From assembly GCA_017459565.1 (NCBI GenBank), contig JAFUCP010000245.1:1-55651 (forward strand): a stretch of 55,651 nucleotides of DNA. The letters run 5' to 3'. A model generated the notes under the pieces. It searched no databases, was not told the DNA's origin, and saw only the letters and a list, made by a program, of their open reading frames with translations. Below, one piece after another: positions 34,284 through 43,523 of the stretch. Made by a program: the position numbers and the translations under genes. Each line of letters opens with the position of its first letter. Within the stretch, counting starts at the first letter, position 1. This stretch comes from Clostridia bacterium. GTDB lineage: Bacteria; Bacillota; Clostridia; Christensenellales; Aristaeellaceae.

Positions 34284-37200
34284 CTATTTACCCAATTTTA
34301 ATTTTTCCAGCACCTCGTCGCTGCGCATGGGCCTGAAGCGGCGCGCACAGGCGGCGTCCATGCGCTCATCGTACAGGCATATGCCCCGCCAGTCGCAATA
34401 CTGGCAGGGGTTCTGCTGCCTGAACCGAATGGGGGCGATCTCCGCCCGCCCGGAGCGGATACCGTCCAGGTGCGCCCCGGCCATCGCCAGCGCGCGCTCT
34501 GTCAGCGCCTTGAAGCCGCCGGCATCAGTGGCCAGCGCGCCCTTGTACAGCGCGCCGTCCTTCGTGGCCTTCACGCCCAGCACCTCCGTGAAGTTGGGGG
34601 ACTGGGCCTTAAGCAGCGCCAGATCGTCGGGGGCAAGCCCCGACAACCGAAATACGCCGCGCCGCTTTTTCTCCACCTCGTTGGGGTCGATGCTCTGGGT
34701 CGCCAGTATGCCCTCGTCCAGCGGAAAGTAGTATACACCGGCGCTCTGCTGGCCGCGCTTCTTCATCGCCGCGGCCAGGTACACAGGCAGCTGCAGGCTC
34801 AGGCCATGGTACACGGCGTCCAGCGCCAGCTCCCGCCCGCCGCGCTTGTAGTCGATCACCCGCAGATAGCCGCCCTCGGCCCAGTCGTCGATGCGGTCGA
34901 TGCGCCCCTCCAGGGTACATTCGCCGCTGACGGCGTTCACCGTCAGCCGCGCCGCGCCGTCCTCCACGCCGAAGTCCGTCTCCAATGCGGCGGGCTCAAA
35001 GCAGCTTTGGCGCATATGCTCCGCCAGCACCGCCGCGCAGGTGCGGGCCGTGGCCTTCAGCCTGCGCTTTTCCGCCAGCGCCACGGCGCTGTCCCCCAGC
35101 GGCCCCTGCTCCGCCATGGCGCTGAGCAGCCGGTCCGCAATGGCGTCCATGCGCCGTCCGGCGGCCTCCTCGTCCAGTGTATTCAGATCGTCCATGCTGG
35201 CCAGCAGGAATTCATGCACCGCCTCGTGAAAGAAGGTGCCCTCGTCCTCCACATTGAGCCGATAGGGCTCCACACGCTCCGGGCACAGGCCATACTGGAC
35301 GTAGTACGCGAAGGGACACTGGGCAAAGCGCTCCAGGCGCGTGACGCTCTGCCGCCGCAACGCGCCGTACAGCGCCCTGGCCGTCCGGGGCGTCAGCCGG
35401 TCCACGCTTTCGCCGTGGTTCAGCGCCATGCGCACCTGCGCCAGCGCTGCCGCCCAGTCGGACGCCTCCGCCGCGTCGCCCGAAGCCATTTGCCGCAGCC
35501 CTGCCAGCGCTGCCGCGTCGAAGGGACGGAGGGGCTCCCCCGCCGCAATGCCCGACAGCGCCTGGGCCGCGCAGGTCGCCGCCGCCCGGGGCGCGGCACG
35601 CAGCATCCGCTGTACGCCCTCGTCCCCCATGACGCCGCCCCGGGCATCCAGAGCCGGAAAGACCGCCCGGAGCTGCCCGATCAGCGCTCCCGGGTGCCGG
35701 GCCCCGTTGTCCATGCCGCTGATGGGGCAGGTGACGCACAGGTAATCGGAGACCATTTCCAGAGCGGATTTCAGATAAAACCTGCGCATACGGGAAACCT
35801 CCGCCTCGTCGGAGCCCAGGTAGGCGTTCGCGGCGCGGGAAAAGTCCCGCAGCTGGGACGCGTTCAAAAGGCCGTCCATGCCCCCCGCCGGCTGGTCGGT
35901 CTCGCCCAGTATGATGAGCGCCTTGACCCGCTGGGCGGTGATCCTGTCGGTGGTCTGGGCATACACGGCGTCGTCGGACTGGGGCAGCGGCTTGATGATG
36001 GCGGCATCCAGGGATTCCGCCAGCATCTGGCCCAATTCGCCCACTGGCAGCGGCGCGTCGCCCATCAGCCCCGCCATCTGATCCAGCGCGCCGATGATGC
36101 CATTCCAAACCTGGCTCTCCTCGCCCGCCTGCTCCCGCAGCCCCGCCTCGATCAGCGCATCCAGCCGCGCCTGAAGCCGGGACGCGGCCTCGATGTCCGT
36201 CAAAAAGTCAAACAGCGCCGTCAGCTGCGCCGTCAGGTCCTTTGCCTGCTTCATGCGCCTTTTCAGGGCGTTGACGGGCGCGGCGAAGCGCGCCCGCAGC
36301 GGCTCCAGCGCCGTAAGCTCCGCCTCGCCGCCCCGCCGGAGCGGGCGCAGCAGCGCCTTTGGACGCAGGCCGTACTTCGCGGCATGGTTGGCCAGCCTGT
36401 CCGCCTCGTCCGCGTCCAGGGGCATACAGCCCGTGCGCAGCAGCGCCAGCGCATCCTCCATGCGGGGATTTGCGTCGATCAGGCGCAGCGCCGAAATCAG
36501 GCTCTCCGCCATCGGGTGCCGGGAGGCGGCCCGGCTGTTGGACAAAAACAGCGGCACATCGCAGGCGCGGAAGGCCTCCTTCAGGCTCTGGCGGTAGCTG
36601 TCCAAATCCCGGCACAGTATGAGCATATCCGCCCAGCGCCAGCCGTGCTTCATCGCCAGGCGGCGGCAGAGCGCCGCGGCAAAGCGGCACTCCTCCATGG
36701 GATTGCGCAGCGTGACCAACTGCACGCGCGCCGGCGGCCTTTTTGCCGCGGAGGATCTGGCGGGAAAGGCAAACAGCTCCCCGGCCAGAAGCGCCAGCTC
36801 CGGCGACTGCGCCGGTGCGTTTACGACCAGTGTCTCCGCGTCCCGGCCGTCCGTCTCCACGCGGACGCGCTCCGGCCACACGCCCGCCTTCCGGGCAGCC
36901 AGCCAGAGTCGCTTCATGCAGCCCTGCAGGGGAAGATAGGCGTCAAAATCCCGGGCCGCGTCGTCGTTTGCCAGGGGCAGAAAGACATGGGTATTCGGGC
37001 AGATGGCCCCCACGGCGGCGATCAGCGCGTGCAGCGTGGGCGGCGTCAGATCGAAGCCGTAAAAGTACACGTCGGATCGCCGCAAAAAGGACGCCTCCGG
37101 CGCGCGCGCCACGGCGCAGGCAAATTCCGATTCCCCGTCCTGAAAGCGTCCCTCCAGCAGGCCCTCATAGGCCTCCAGTATGACGCCAAGGTCCTCCAGC

Positions 37201-37646
37201 TTCATGCGCAGCAGGCCCTCGCTGCCCTCGGCGCACTCAAACAGCTTTTCCGGCGTCAGCCCTGCCTGACGGATCAGCTCCAGCTGGCGGGCACAGCGCT
37301 CCGCAAAGCCCCTGCGCCGCGCGCCGCCCCGGTACAGCTTGAGCCGCTCGTCCACGCTGCGTACGGCGGCCCGGGCCAGCATCACGCGCCCTCGCTCATC
37401 CACGCGCACGCCCCCGGGCTGGCCCGCTGCTTCGAAGATGCGCCCGCACAGGCGCTCCGGGCTCAAAACCTGGAGCTGAAAAGAGCCCCTCAGCTTGAGC
37501 GCCGAAAGCAGCGTGCGCTCCGTCAGCAGGGTGAGCTGCTTCGGCACCACCACCACATGCAGCTCTGCCTGCCCCGCCATGCCCCGGCGAAGGGTTTCGA
37601 CAAGGGCGCTCTCCATCAGGCAACTGCGACCGGTATAGACGCGCAT
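34284..37646 (-). CDS. addB: ATP-dependent nuclease subunit AddB
   Basis: AddAB resects double-strand breaks for recombination, and AddB carries one nuclease and the Chi-recognition scaffold. The 1120-residue protein has an inactivated helicase-like N-terminal part: the usual P-loop GRSGSGKT reads GRSCLMES. The C-terminal PD-(D/E)XK nuclease has GRIDRIDDW and VIDYKRGG (about residue 930). The iron-sulfur cysteines lie in FAQCPFAYYV (about 777) and NPCQYCDWRGIC (about 1082). The start ATG follows GGAGG. No addA adjoins it on either side, although addB-addA is the usual order. An extended -10 lies upstream at 37717. Confidence 0.92.
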   Translation of the reverse strand: MRVYTGRSCLMESALVETLRRGMAGQAELHVVVVPKQLTLLTERTLLSALKLRGSFQLQVLSPERLCGRIFEAAGQPGGVRVDERGRVMLARAAVRSVDERLKLYRGGARRRGFAERCARQLELIRQAGLTPEKLFECAEGSEGLLRMKLEDLGVILEAYEGLLEGRFQDGESEFACAVARAPEASFLRRSDVYFYGFDLTPPTLHALIAAVGAICPNTHVFLPLANDDAARDFDAYLPLQGCMKRLWLAARKAGVWPERVRVETDGRDAETLVVNAPAQSPELALLAGELFAFPARSSAAKRPPARVQLVTLRNPMEECRFAAALCRRLAMKHGWRWADMLILCRDLDSYRQSLKEAFRACDVPLFLSNSRAASRHPMAESLISALRLIDANPRMEDALALLRTGCMPLDADEADRLANHAAKYGLRPKALLRPLRRGGEAELTALEPLRARFAAPVNALKRRMKQAKDLTAQLTALFDFLTDIEAASRLQARLDALIEAGLREQAGEESQVWNGIIGALDQMAGLMGDAPLPVGELGQMLAESLDAAIIKPLPQSDDAVYAQTTDRITAQRVKALIILGETDQPAGGMDGLLNASQLRDFSRAANAYLGSDEAEVSRMRRFYLKSALEMVSDYLCVTCPISGMDNGARHPGALIGQLRAVFPALDARGGVMGDEGVQRMLRAAPRAAATCAAQALSGIAAGEPLRPFDAAALAGLRQMASGDAAEASDWAAALAQVRMALNHGESVDRLTPRTARALYGALRRQSVTRLERFAQCPFAYYVQYGLCPERVEPYRLNVEDEGTFFHEAVHEFLLASMDDLNTLDEEAAGRRMDAIADRLLSAMAEQGPLGDSAVALAEKRRLKATARTCAAVLAEHMRQSCFEPAALETDFGVEDGAARLTVNAVSGECTLEGRIDRIDDWAEGGYLRVIDYKRGGRELALDAVYHGLSLQLPVYLAAAMKKRGQQSAGVYYFPLDEGILATQSIDPNEVEKKRRGVFRLSGLAPDDLALLKAQSPNFTEVLGVKATKDGALYKGALATDAGGFKALTERALAMAGAHLDGIRSGRAEIAPIRFRQQNPCQYCDWRGICLYDERMDAACARRFRPMRSDEVLEKLKLGK

Positions 37647-37716
37647 GGCATTTCCTCCAACAATATCGCATAAACATCTGAAAGGACGGACCCATGCGGG
37701 CAGGCGTCCCAAATTC

Positions 37717-37725
37717 ATTATAGCA
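37717..37725 (-). promoter_or_regulatory. Extended -10 promoter of addB
   Basis: TGC-TATAAT on the minus strand (TATAAT at 37717-37722), about 70 nt from the start. No clear -35. Confidence 0.55.
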
Positions 37726-37783
37726 CAGCGGCCATTCGACCCCATCCACGAATTGTGACAAAAATGTAATATTTGATGTACTC

Positions 37784-37948
37784 AAAATGTATTATAATGA
37801 TAGAAACAATAGCCGCGCCCGGAACGGGGCGCAACAGGACATGCGCCAGGTCCGTCCCTGCTCCGCGCAAGGGCGGGTCGGCGCACATCCGGCGCCCCCC
37901 TTGCGGACGGCTGTTTGAAACGACTGACAGGGCAAAGGGGGAATATTC
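37784..37948 (+). promoter_or_regulatory. Promoter and structured leader of the SH3b gene
   Basis: A TATAAT lies at about 37793-37798 without a good -35. The transcribed leader of about 140 nt is GC-rich and folds into a strong stem (CCGCGCAAGGG near 37861 with CCCTTGCGG near 37907, plus an inner GGCGC stem). I do not recognise a known riboswitch class in it. No gene is seen in the rest of the 37647-37948 gap. Confidence 0.45.
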
Positions 37949-38830
37949 ATGAAGAGAATTCTGTCCATCATGCTGGCGCTGCTGTTGCTGGCCGCCATGC
38001 TGCCGTCCACCGCGTTCGCCGCAAGCAGCAGGACCATCTATGTCAGCTCCACCGGCAAGGGCACGCTGAACCTGCGCGAGGGCCCCGGCTATGAGTATGA
38101 CGTGCTGGGCTATGTCCACCACAACAACAAGGTCAAGGTCTACGAAAGCTCCGGCGTGTGGAGCAGGATCAAATACGGCAAGCTGTCCGGCTGGATCAGG
38201 ACCATGTATATCGACGGCACCACCAAGGCGCTGGGCACCGGCTTCAAGGCGGTCGCCGTGCCCACCTATGTCTACAACAGCGCCTGGTCCGGCGCGGTCA
38301 TCGGCTCGGTTTCCACCGCGGACACCGTGAAGGTCTATTACACCGAAAACGACTTTGCCAGCGTCCACGTCACCGATTCCGGCCTGTCCGGCTGGATCCC
38401 GATCAGCTGCATCGGCGGCACCGTGAAGCTGACGGCGGACGAGCCGCCCATCGGCTCCGACGTGGTGTACCGCACCACCGCCTCCACGCTGAACGTGCGC
38501 TCCGGCCCCGGCACCGGCTTCGGCGTGGTCGCCAGGCTGCCCCGCAACACGGGCTGCACCGTGCTGGAGACCTCCGGCAGCTGGTACAGGATCAAGACCT
38601 TCGGCGGCGTCATCGGCTGGGCCTCCAGGAACTATCTGAAGATCACCAGCACTGCGAAAGTCACCGCCAGCGCGCTGAACGTGCGCAAGGGCGCGGGCAC
38701 CTCCTCCGCCATCCTGGGCAGCCTGAAGCGCGGCACCAAGGTCACGGTGAAGTACACCTCCGGAAACTGGGCCTACATCACCAGCGGCCGGCTGACCGGC
38801 TATGTCTCCCTGAACTACCTGCAATTCTGA
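37949..38830 (+). CDS. Secreted protein with four SH3b domains
   Basis: The 293-residue protein has a signal peptide (residues 1-24, cleavage near AFA-ASS) and four bacterial SH3 (SH3b) repeats at about 28-90, 95-160, 168-235 and 238-293. The repeats show LNLREGPGYEYDVLG, LNVRSGPGTGFGVVA and LNVRKGAGTSSAILG. The second repeat is degenerate. There is no catalytic domain, so it probably binds the cell wall. The start follows AAAGGGGGA. It is monocistronic, with a long structured leader. Confidence 0.9.
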   Translation: MKRILSIMLALLLLAAMLPSTAFAASSRTIYVSSTGKGTLNLREGPGYEYDVLGYVHHNNKVKVYESSGVWSRIKYGKLSGWIRTMYIDGTTKALGTGFKAVAVPTYVYNSAWSGAVIGSVSTADTVKVYYTENDFASVHVTDSGLSGWIPISCIGGTVKLTADEPPIGSDVVYRTTASTLNVRSGPGTGFGVVARLPRNTGCTVLETSGSWYRIKTFGGVIGWASRNYLKITSTAKVTASALNVRKGAGTSSAILGSLKRGTKVTVKYTSGNWAYITSGRLTGYVSLNYLQF

Positions 38831-38876
38831 CAAAACCGCGGCGGTCCATCCACTAATCATATTGAATCAAACCATC

Positions 38877-38903
38877 GTAGGGACGGCGATGCGCCGCCCC
38901 TAC
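38877..38903. repeat. Short GC palindrome (REP-like or terminator hairpin)
   Basis: The arms GTAGGGACGGCG (38877-38888) and its complement CGCCGCCCCTAC (38892-38903) have one mismatch and a tight loop. There is no T run on the plus strand. It lies 47 nt after the SH3b stop. Similar GTAGGG-GGCG palindromes are common non-coding repeats in Clostridia genomes. Confidence 0.6.
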
Positions 38904-38968
38904 TGTTGGCTTTACCGGGGGCAATGCCGCGGCGCGGCACCGCCGGTTTCACATCCGGGAGGCAGCAC

Positions 38969-39961
38969 ATGCGCAACTGCATCGTCATGGGCGATTCCAC
39001 CGACGCCTGGCACAATCTGGCGGTGGAGGAGCTGTTGTTTGACACCGTTTCGCCAGACTGCGCGGTTTTCTACCTTTGGCAGAATCGGAACACGGTGGTT
39101 GTCGGGCGGCACCAGAACGCCTGGCGGGAATGCCGCGTTGGGCTGCTGGAGAGCGAGGGCGGGTACCTGGCCCGGCGCAGCAGCGGCGGAGGCGCGGTGT
39201 TCCATGACCTCGGCAACCTGAATTTCAGCTTCGTCCTTCCCCGGGTCGCATATGACGTGCGCCGCCAGCTGGGCGTCGTTCAGCGGGCCGTCGCGACCTT
39301 CGGCATACAGGCCGAATTCACCGGGCGGAACGACCTTGTGATCCGGGGCAGCGGGGCAAAGTTTTCCGGCAGCGCCTATCGCTTTTCCCGCGACGCGGCG
39401 CTGCACCACGGCACGATCATGGTGGACGTGGCGCTGGAAAAGCTAGGGCGCTACCTCGCCCCGGACGAGGGCAAGCTCAGGGCCAAGGGCATCGACAGCG
39501 TGCGCTCCCGCGTGATCAACCTGCGAAGCCTCAACCCGGATATCAGCGTCAGCGCGCTCACCGAGGCGCTGAAGCAGGGCTTTGCGGCCGAATACGGCCC
39601 GGCGGAGGCGCTTGAAATCGCCGATTTGGACCCGGAGCGGCTTCGCGGGCTGGAGCGCAAATACGACGCCTGGGACTTTCGGCTGGGCCGCGCCCTGCCC
39701 TTTGACGCCACGCTGGAGCATCGCTTCGACTGGGGCGGGGTAATGCTGCAGCTGAGCCTGAAGCAGGGCGCGGTGTGCGCCGCGAGAGCGTTTTCAGACG
39801 CCATGGACGAAGCCATGATCGGCCAAATCGCCCCGGCGCTGGCAAACGTCCGATACGAAAACGAGGCGCTGGCAAACGCCCTGCGCGCTCTGGCGCACCC
39901 ACAGGCAGACGAGTTGGCACAATGGCTATCGACGACAGATTTAGGAGGGCACAATTCATGA
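38969..39961 (+). CDS. lplA: Lipoate-protein ligase
   Basis: LplA activates lipoate with ATP and attaches it to lipoyl domains of dehydrogenases or GcvH. The 330-residue length fits. Motifs are RSSGGGAVFHDLGNLNFSF (lipoate binding), FTGRNDLVIRGSGAKFSGSAYR (catalytic Lys) and HHGTIMVDV. A C-terminal accessory domain (about 250-330) is present. ATG at 38969 follows GGGAGG with 6-nt spacing. The stop overlaps the next gene's start (ATGA). No lipoyl-enzyme gene is in the window. Confidence 0.93.
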   Translation: MRNCIVMGDSTDAWHNLAVEELLFDTVSPDCAVFYLWQNRNTVVVGRHQNAWRECRVGLLESEGGYLARRSSGGGAVFHDLGNLNFSFVLPRVAYDVRRQLGVVQRAVATFGIQAEFTGRNDLVIRGSGAKFSGSAYRFSRDAALHHGTIMVDVALEKLGRYLAPDEGKLRAKGIDSVRSRVINLRSLNPDISVSALTEALKQGFAAEYGPAEALEIADLDPERLRGLERKYDAWDFRLGRALPFDATLEHRFDWGGVMLQLSLKQGAVCAARAFSDAMDEAMIGQIAPALANVRYENEALANALRALAHPQADELAQWLSTTDLGGHNS

Positions 39962-40974
39962 AGGCACTGTTCATCGGAGGTACCGGCACCATCAGCACCG
40001 CCATCGTCAAAAGACTTGTCAACGAGCTGGGCTGGGAGGTCTGGCTGCTGAACCGGGGCAACCGCCCCGAGGCCGTCCCCGTCGGCGCGCACAGCATCGT
40101 CGCGGATGTGAGCGACGAGGCGGACGTCGCCCGGAAGCTGGGCGACGCGAGCTTTGACTGCGTATGTGAATTCATCGGCTTCACCCGCGATCAGGTGGAG
40201 CGGGATTACCGGCTGTTCAAGGGCCGCACCCGCCAGTACATTTACATCAGCTCCGCCTCCGCCTATCACAAGCCCGCGGCAAACTACATCATCACCGAGG
40301 GCACCACCCTGGCCAACCCCTACTGGCAGTATTCCCGGGACAAGATCGCCTGCGAGGAATTCCTGATGGAAAAATACCGCACGGAGGGCTTCCCCATCAC
40401 CATCGTCCGCCCCAGCCACACCTATGACGAGCGCAACGTGCCCCTGGGCGTACACGGCAAAAAGGGCTTCTGGCAGGTAATCGACCGTATGCGCCAGGGC
40501 AAGCCGGTGATCATCCAGGGCGACGGCACCAGCCTGTGGACGCTGACCTTCAACACGGATTTCGCCATCGGCTATACCGGGCTCATGGGCAACCGCCATG
40601 CCATCGGCGAGGCCTTCCAGATCACCGGGGACGAGACGCTGACCTGGAACCAAATCTATGAAACCATCGCCGACGCTCTGGGCGTGAAGCTGAACGCCTA
40701 TCACGTTTCCAGCGAATACCTGGCCGCCGTGGGCGACCCCCTCGGCTACGACTTCACGGGCAGCCTGATCGGGGACAAGGCGGTCTCCGTGGTGTTTGAC
40801 AACAGCAAGCTCAAGCGGGTCGTGCCCGACATGCGCACCACCGTACGCTTCGACCAGGGCGTGCGCATTGCCCTTGACTATGTGCTGTCCCACCCGGAAT
40901 GTCAGGTGCCGGACCCGGAGTACGACGCCTGGTGCGACCGCGTCATCGCGGCGCTGGAGGCCTCCAAATTCTGA
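39958..40974 (+). CDS. NAD(P)-dependent epimerase/dehydratase (extended SDR)
   Basis: The 338-residue protein starts MKALFIGGTGTISTAIVKRL, a Rossmann GGxGxxx loop, and has YISSASAYHKP and YSRDKIACEEF (YxxxK catalytic pair). It then has the substrate-binding region ending in the C-terminal helix. The family includes sugar-nucleotide epimerases and plant-type RNA-binding CSP41-like members; the substrate cannot be told. The ATG overlaps the lplA stop and follows AGGAGGG inside lplA. It is followed after 26 nt by rsmG. Confidence 0.87.
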   Translation: MKALFIGGTGTISTAIVKRLVNELGWEVWLLNRGNRPEAVPVGAHSIVADVSDEADVARKLGDASFDCVCEFIGFTRDQVERDYRLFKGRTRQYIYISSASAYHKPAANYIITEGTTLANPYWQYSRDKIACEEFLMEKYRTEGFPITIVRPSHTYDERNVPLGVHGKKGFWQVIDRMRQGKPVIIQGDGTSLWTLTFNTDFAIGYTGLMGNRHAIGEAFQITGDETLTWNQIYETIADALGVKLNAYHVSSEYLAAVGDPLGYDFTGSLIGDKAVSVVFDNSKLKRVVPDMRTTVRFDQGVRIALDYVLSHPECQVPDPEYDAWCDRVIAALEASKF

Positions 40975-41000
40975 TAGCCGGACACACCGGCGAGGTACAC

Positions 41001-41711
41001 ATGCTCAAATCCATCCTCATCGAAGGCGCGAAGGCCCTGGGCCTCGACATGACAGAGCCGCAGGCCAAAAAGCTTGAGCGCTACCACCAAATGCTGGCCC
41101 AGGCCAACGCCCGCATGAACCTGACGCGGGTGCCGGACGACGTCCGGGAGGCCGCCGACCGCAATTACCTGGACTGCATCGCCCCGCTTTCGGGCGGCTT
41201 TCCCAAGATCGCCACCGCCGTGGACGTGGGCTCCGGCGCGGGCTTTCCGGGCATCCCTCTGGCCATCATGCTGCCAGAGGTGCGCTTTACGCTGATCGAC
41301 GCGCTGGGCAAGCGGGTGGACTTTCTGAATGAAGTGATCGGCCAGCTGGGCCTGAACGCCGAAGCGCTGCACTTGCGGGCGGAGGACGCCGCCCGCAGCC
41401 CGGCGCTCCGGGAAGGCTTCGACCTGGCCACGGCCAGGGCCGTCGCGCCCATGAACGTGCTGTGCGAATATCTGCTGCCCTTTGTGCGCGTCGGCGGCCA
41501 TGTCCTGGCGCTCAAGGGACCGGGGCTGGAAGCGGAGCTGGCCGGGGCCGAAAACGCCCTGGCGCTGCTGGGCGGCGAGCTGGAGCGCGCCTGCCCCGTC
41601 CAAATCCCCGGGCGCGACTGGGACCACCGCGCGGTGTGGCTGCGCAAGGTATCTCCCACGCCCGACAGGTATCCCCGGCGGGCGGGGCTGGCGGAAAAGC
41701 GGCCGCTGTAA
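41001..41711 (+). CDS. rsmG: 16S rRNA (guanine-N7) methyltransferase RsmG
   Basis: RsmG methylates G527 (E. coli numbering) of 16S rRNA; loss gives low-level streptomycin resistance. The 236-residue protein has NARMNLTRVPD, the SAM motif VDVGSGAGFPGIPLAI, LIDALGKRVDFLNEV and TARAVAPMNVLCEYLLP. ATG at 41001 follows GAGGT; the longer open frame runs back into the SDR gene and is rejected. It is probably co-transcribed with lplA and the SDR gene. Confidence 0.95.
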   Translation: MLKSILIEGAKALGLDMTEPQAKKLERYHQMLAQANARMNLTRVPDDVREAADRNYLDCIAPLSGGFPKIATAVDVGSGAGFPGIPLAIMLPEVRFTLIDALGKRVDFLNEVIGQLGLNAEALHLRAEDAARSPALREGFDLATARAVAPMNVLCEYLLPFVRVGGHVLALKGPGLEAELAGAENALALLGGELERACPVQIPGRDWDHRAVWLRKVSPTPDRYPRRAGLAEKRPL

Positions 41712-41729
41712 TTTGGTATTTTTCTCTCC

Positions 41730-41779
41730 CCTCCTGAATATCCTATGTCTTGTACAAAACAACTTTGAAATTCAGGAGG
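41730..41779 (+). promoter_or_regulatory. Inverted repeat that would hide the lipoprotein ribosome binding site
   Basis: CCTCCTGAAT (41730-41739) and its perfect complement ATTCAGGAGG (41770-41779) are separated by 30 nt. The right arm contains the Shine-Dalgarno AGGAGG of the next gene. If folded in the mRNA, it would block initiation, so a translational switch is possible. Confidence 0.6.
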
Positions 41780-41787
41780 ACAACCCC

Positions 41788-42000
41788 ATGAAAAAGGCAA
41801 TCGCGCTGCTGATCACCCTCTCCGCTCTGACGCTGGCCCTGGCCGCCTGCGACGGCAGGACGACCACGACCACCACCACGGCCACCGAGGCCCCCGTCCA
41901 GGCGACGGAGGCGCCCCAGCCCACCGCCGAACCCACGGCGCAGGCCACGGCAGAGGCCACGCAGGCGCCCGCCGCGGAGGACGCGACGCAGGCCGGCTGA
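41788..42000 (+). CDS. Small Thr/Ala-rich lipoprotein
   Basis: The 70-residue protein has a lipoprotein signal peptide ending in the lipobox LAAC (Cys near residue 21). A run of threonines and a low-complexity tail of Ala, Thr, Pro and Glu (ATEAPVQATEAPQPTAEPTA) follow, with no folded domain. The RBS AGGAGG lies in a potential hairpin. Function unknown; the tail may be a wall spacer, or the gene may be the remnant of a longer lipoprotein. A strong terminator follows. Confidence 0.8.
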   Translation: MKKAIALLITLSALTLALAACDGRTTTTTTTATEAPVQATEAPQPTAEPTAQATAEATQAPAAEDATQAG

Positions 42001-42012
42001 CGCGGCGCAGGC

Positions 42013-42056
42013 GCGGGGCGCAGGATCCGATTTGGGTCCTGCGCCCCGTGTTTTTT
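42013..42056 (+). terminator. Strong intrinsic terminator after the lipoprotein gene
   Basis: Stem CGGGGCGCAGGA/TCCTGCGCCCCG with a short loop, then TGTTTTTT. This is a textbook intrinsic terminator. Confidence 0.95.
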
Positions 42057-42137
42057 CACAAACATAACCCACCCGGGGAAAATCGCGGATATAATGGACC
42101 TGATATTCCAAATATCATTCAACGAAAGGGCGATTCC

Positions 42138-43511
42138 ATGCGCCAGACAAAGGCTGAAAACCCGGGGATGTACGCCCGGATCGCAAAGCTGACCGTTCCC
42201 ATCGTGCTGCAAAACCTGCTGAGCGCGGCGGTCAATTCCGCCGACGTGGTGATGCTGAACTTCGTGGGGCAGGCACACATATCGGCGGTTTCGCTGGCGG
42301 CGCAGTATGCCAGCATACTGTTCATGGTGTTTTACGGGCTGGGCACGGGGGCGACCATGCTCTGCTCCCAATACTACGGCAAGGGCGACCTGCGCGCCAT
42401 AGAGGTGGTGGAGGGCATCGCGCTGCGCTTCTCCATGGCGGTGTCCTGTGTGTTCGCGCTGGCGGCGCTGGCCATCCCCCGGCAGCTGATGCGCGTATTC
42501 ACCCCCGACGCGGATCTGATCGAAATCGGCGCGCAGTACCTGCGCAATATCTCCGCGGCCTATCTGTGCTGGGGCGTCATAGAGGTCTATCTGGCGGTGC
42601 TGCGCAGCATCGGGCGCGTGGCCGTCAGCACGGCCCTGAACACGGTGGCCTTCACGCTGAACATCCTGCTGAACGCGGTGTTCATATTCGGGCTGTTCGG
42701 CGCGCCGAAGCTGGGCGCGGCGGGCGTGGCGCTGGCCACCTCGATCTCCCGGGGCGTGGAGCTGATACTGGTGCTGGCGGTTTCGGCCAAAAGCAAGGAT
42801 GTCAAGCTGAAGCCCTCGCTGCTGCTGGTGCGCAACAGGCTGCTGTTCCGGGACTTTTTGCGCATGGCCATGCCCGCCATGGCCAACGACGTGATATGGG
42901 GCCTGGCCTTCTCCATGTATTCGGTGATCATCGGCCAGTTCCTGGGCACCGACATGGTGGCGGCCAACAGCTTCGCCTCCCTGGCCCGCAACTTCGGCAC
43001 GATCCTGTGCTTCGGCGTGGCCAGCGCGGGCGGCATACTGCTGGGCCAGCTGATCGGCGACAACCGCATGGCCGAGGCGGTGGACGCCGCCAAAAAGCTG
43101 ATGAAGCTGACCGTGCTGTCCGGGGCCATCGGTGGCGCGATCATACTGGCCGCCATGCCCGTGGTGCTGCGCTTTGCGGACATGACCGAGACGGGCAAGG
43201 GCTATCTGAAGGTCATGCTGCTGATCAATTCCTACTATGTGATGGGCGCGGCGGTGAACACCACGCTGATCGCGGGCGTTTTCCGCGCCGGCGGCGACAG
43301 CCGCTTCGGCTTCATCTGCGATACCATCGACATGTGGTGCTATGCCGTGCCCCTGGGGTTCCTGGCCGCGGCGGTCCTCAAGCTGCCGCCGCTGTGGGTA
43401 TACTTCCTGCTCTGCACCGACGAGTTCGTGAAGTGGCCCTGGGTCATCGGGCACTACAGAAGCCGCAAGTGGCTCAAGAACATCACCCGGGACGGGCTGT
43501 TCGAAAGCTGA
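42138..43511 (+). CDS. MATE-family efflux transporter
   Basis: MATE proteins export drugs or metabolites using Na+ or H+ gradients. The 457-residue protein has about 12 hydrophobic segments in two pseudo-symmetric halves, with the family pattern TVPIVLQNLLSAAVNSADVV near the start and PAMANDVIWGLAFSMYSVI in the second half. The start ATG follows GAAAGGG. A TATAAT lies at about 42095, after the preceding terminator, so it has its own promoter. Substrate unknown. Confidence 0.92.
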   Translation: MRQTKAENPGMYARIAKLTVPIVLQNLLSAAVNSADVVMLNFVGQAHISAVSLAAQYASILFMVFYGLGTGATMLCSQYYGKGDLRAIEVVEGIALRFSMAVSCVFALAALAIPRQLMRVFTPDADLIEIGAQYLRNISAAYLCWGVIEVYLAVLRSIGRVAVSTALNTVAFTLNILLNAVFIFGLFGAPKLGAAGVALATSISRGVELILVLAVSAKSKDVKLKPSLLLVRNRLLFRDFLRMAMPAMANDVIWGLAFSMYSVIIGQFLGTDMVAANSFASLARNFGTILCFGVASAGGILLGQLIGDNRMAEAVDAAKKLMKLTVLSGAIGGAIILAAMPVVLRFADMTETGKGYLKVMLLINSYYVMGAAVNTTLIAGVFRAGGDSRFGFICDTIDMWCYAVPLGFLAAAVLKLPPLWVYFLLCTDEFVKWPWVIGHYRSRKWLKNITRDGLFES

Positions 43512-43523
43512 ACAACCGCAAAA

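Noticed and set aside
34470-37673. 1067-residue plus-strand frame over addB
   Set aside because: Shadow of addB: low complexity, no RBS at its start, no recognisable domain.
37809-37948. Known riboswitch in the SH3b gene leader
   Set aside because: The leader folds but I could not match it to a known class such as ydaO or c-di-GMP.
38877-38903. Strong terminator after the SH3b gene
   Set aside because: There is no T run, so it is listed as a palindromic repeat instead.
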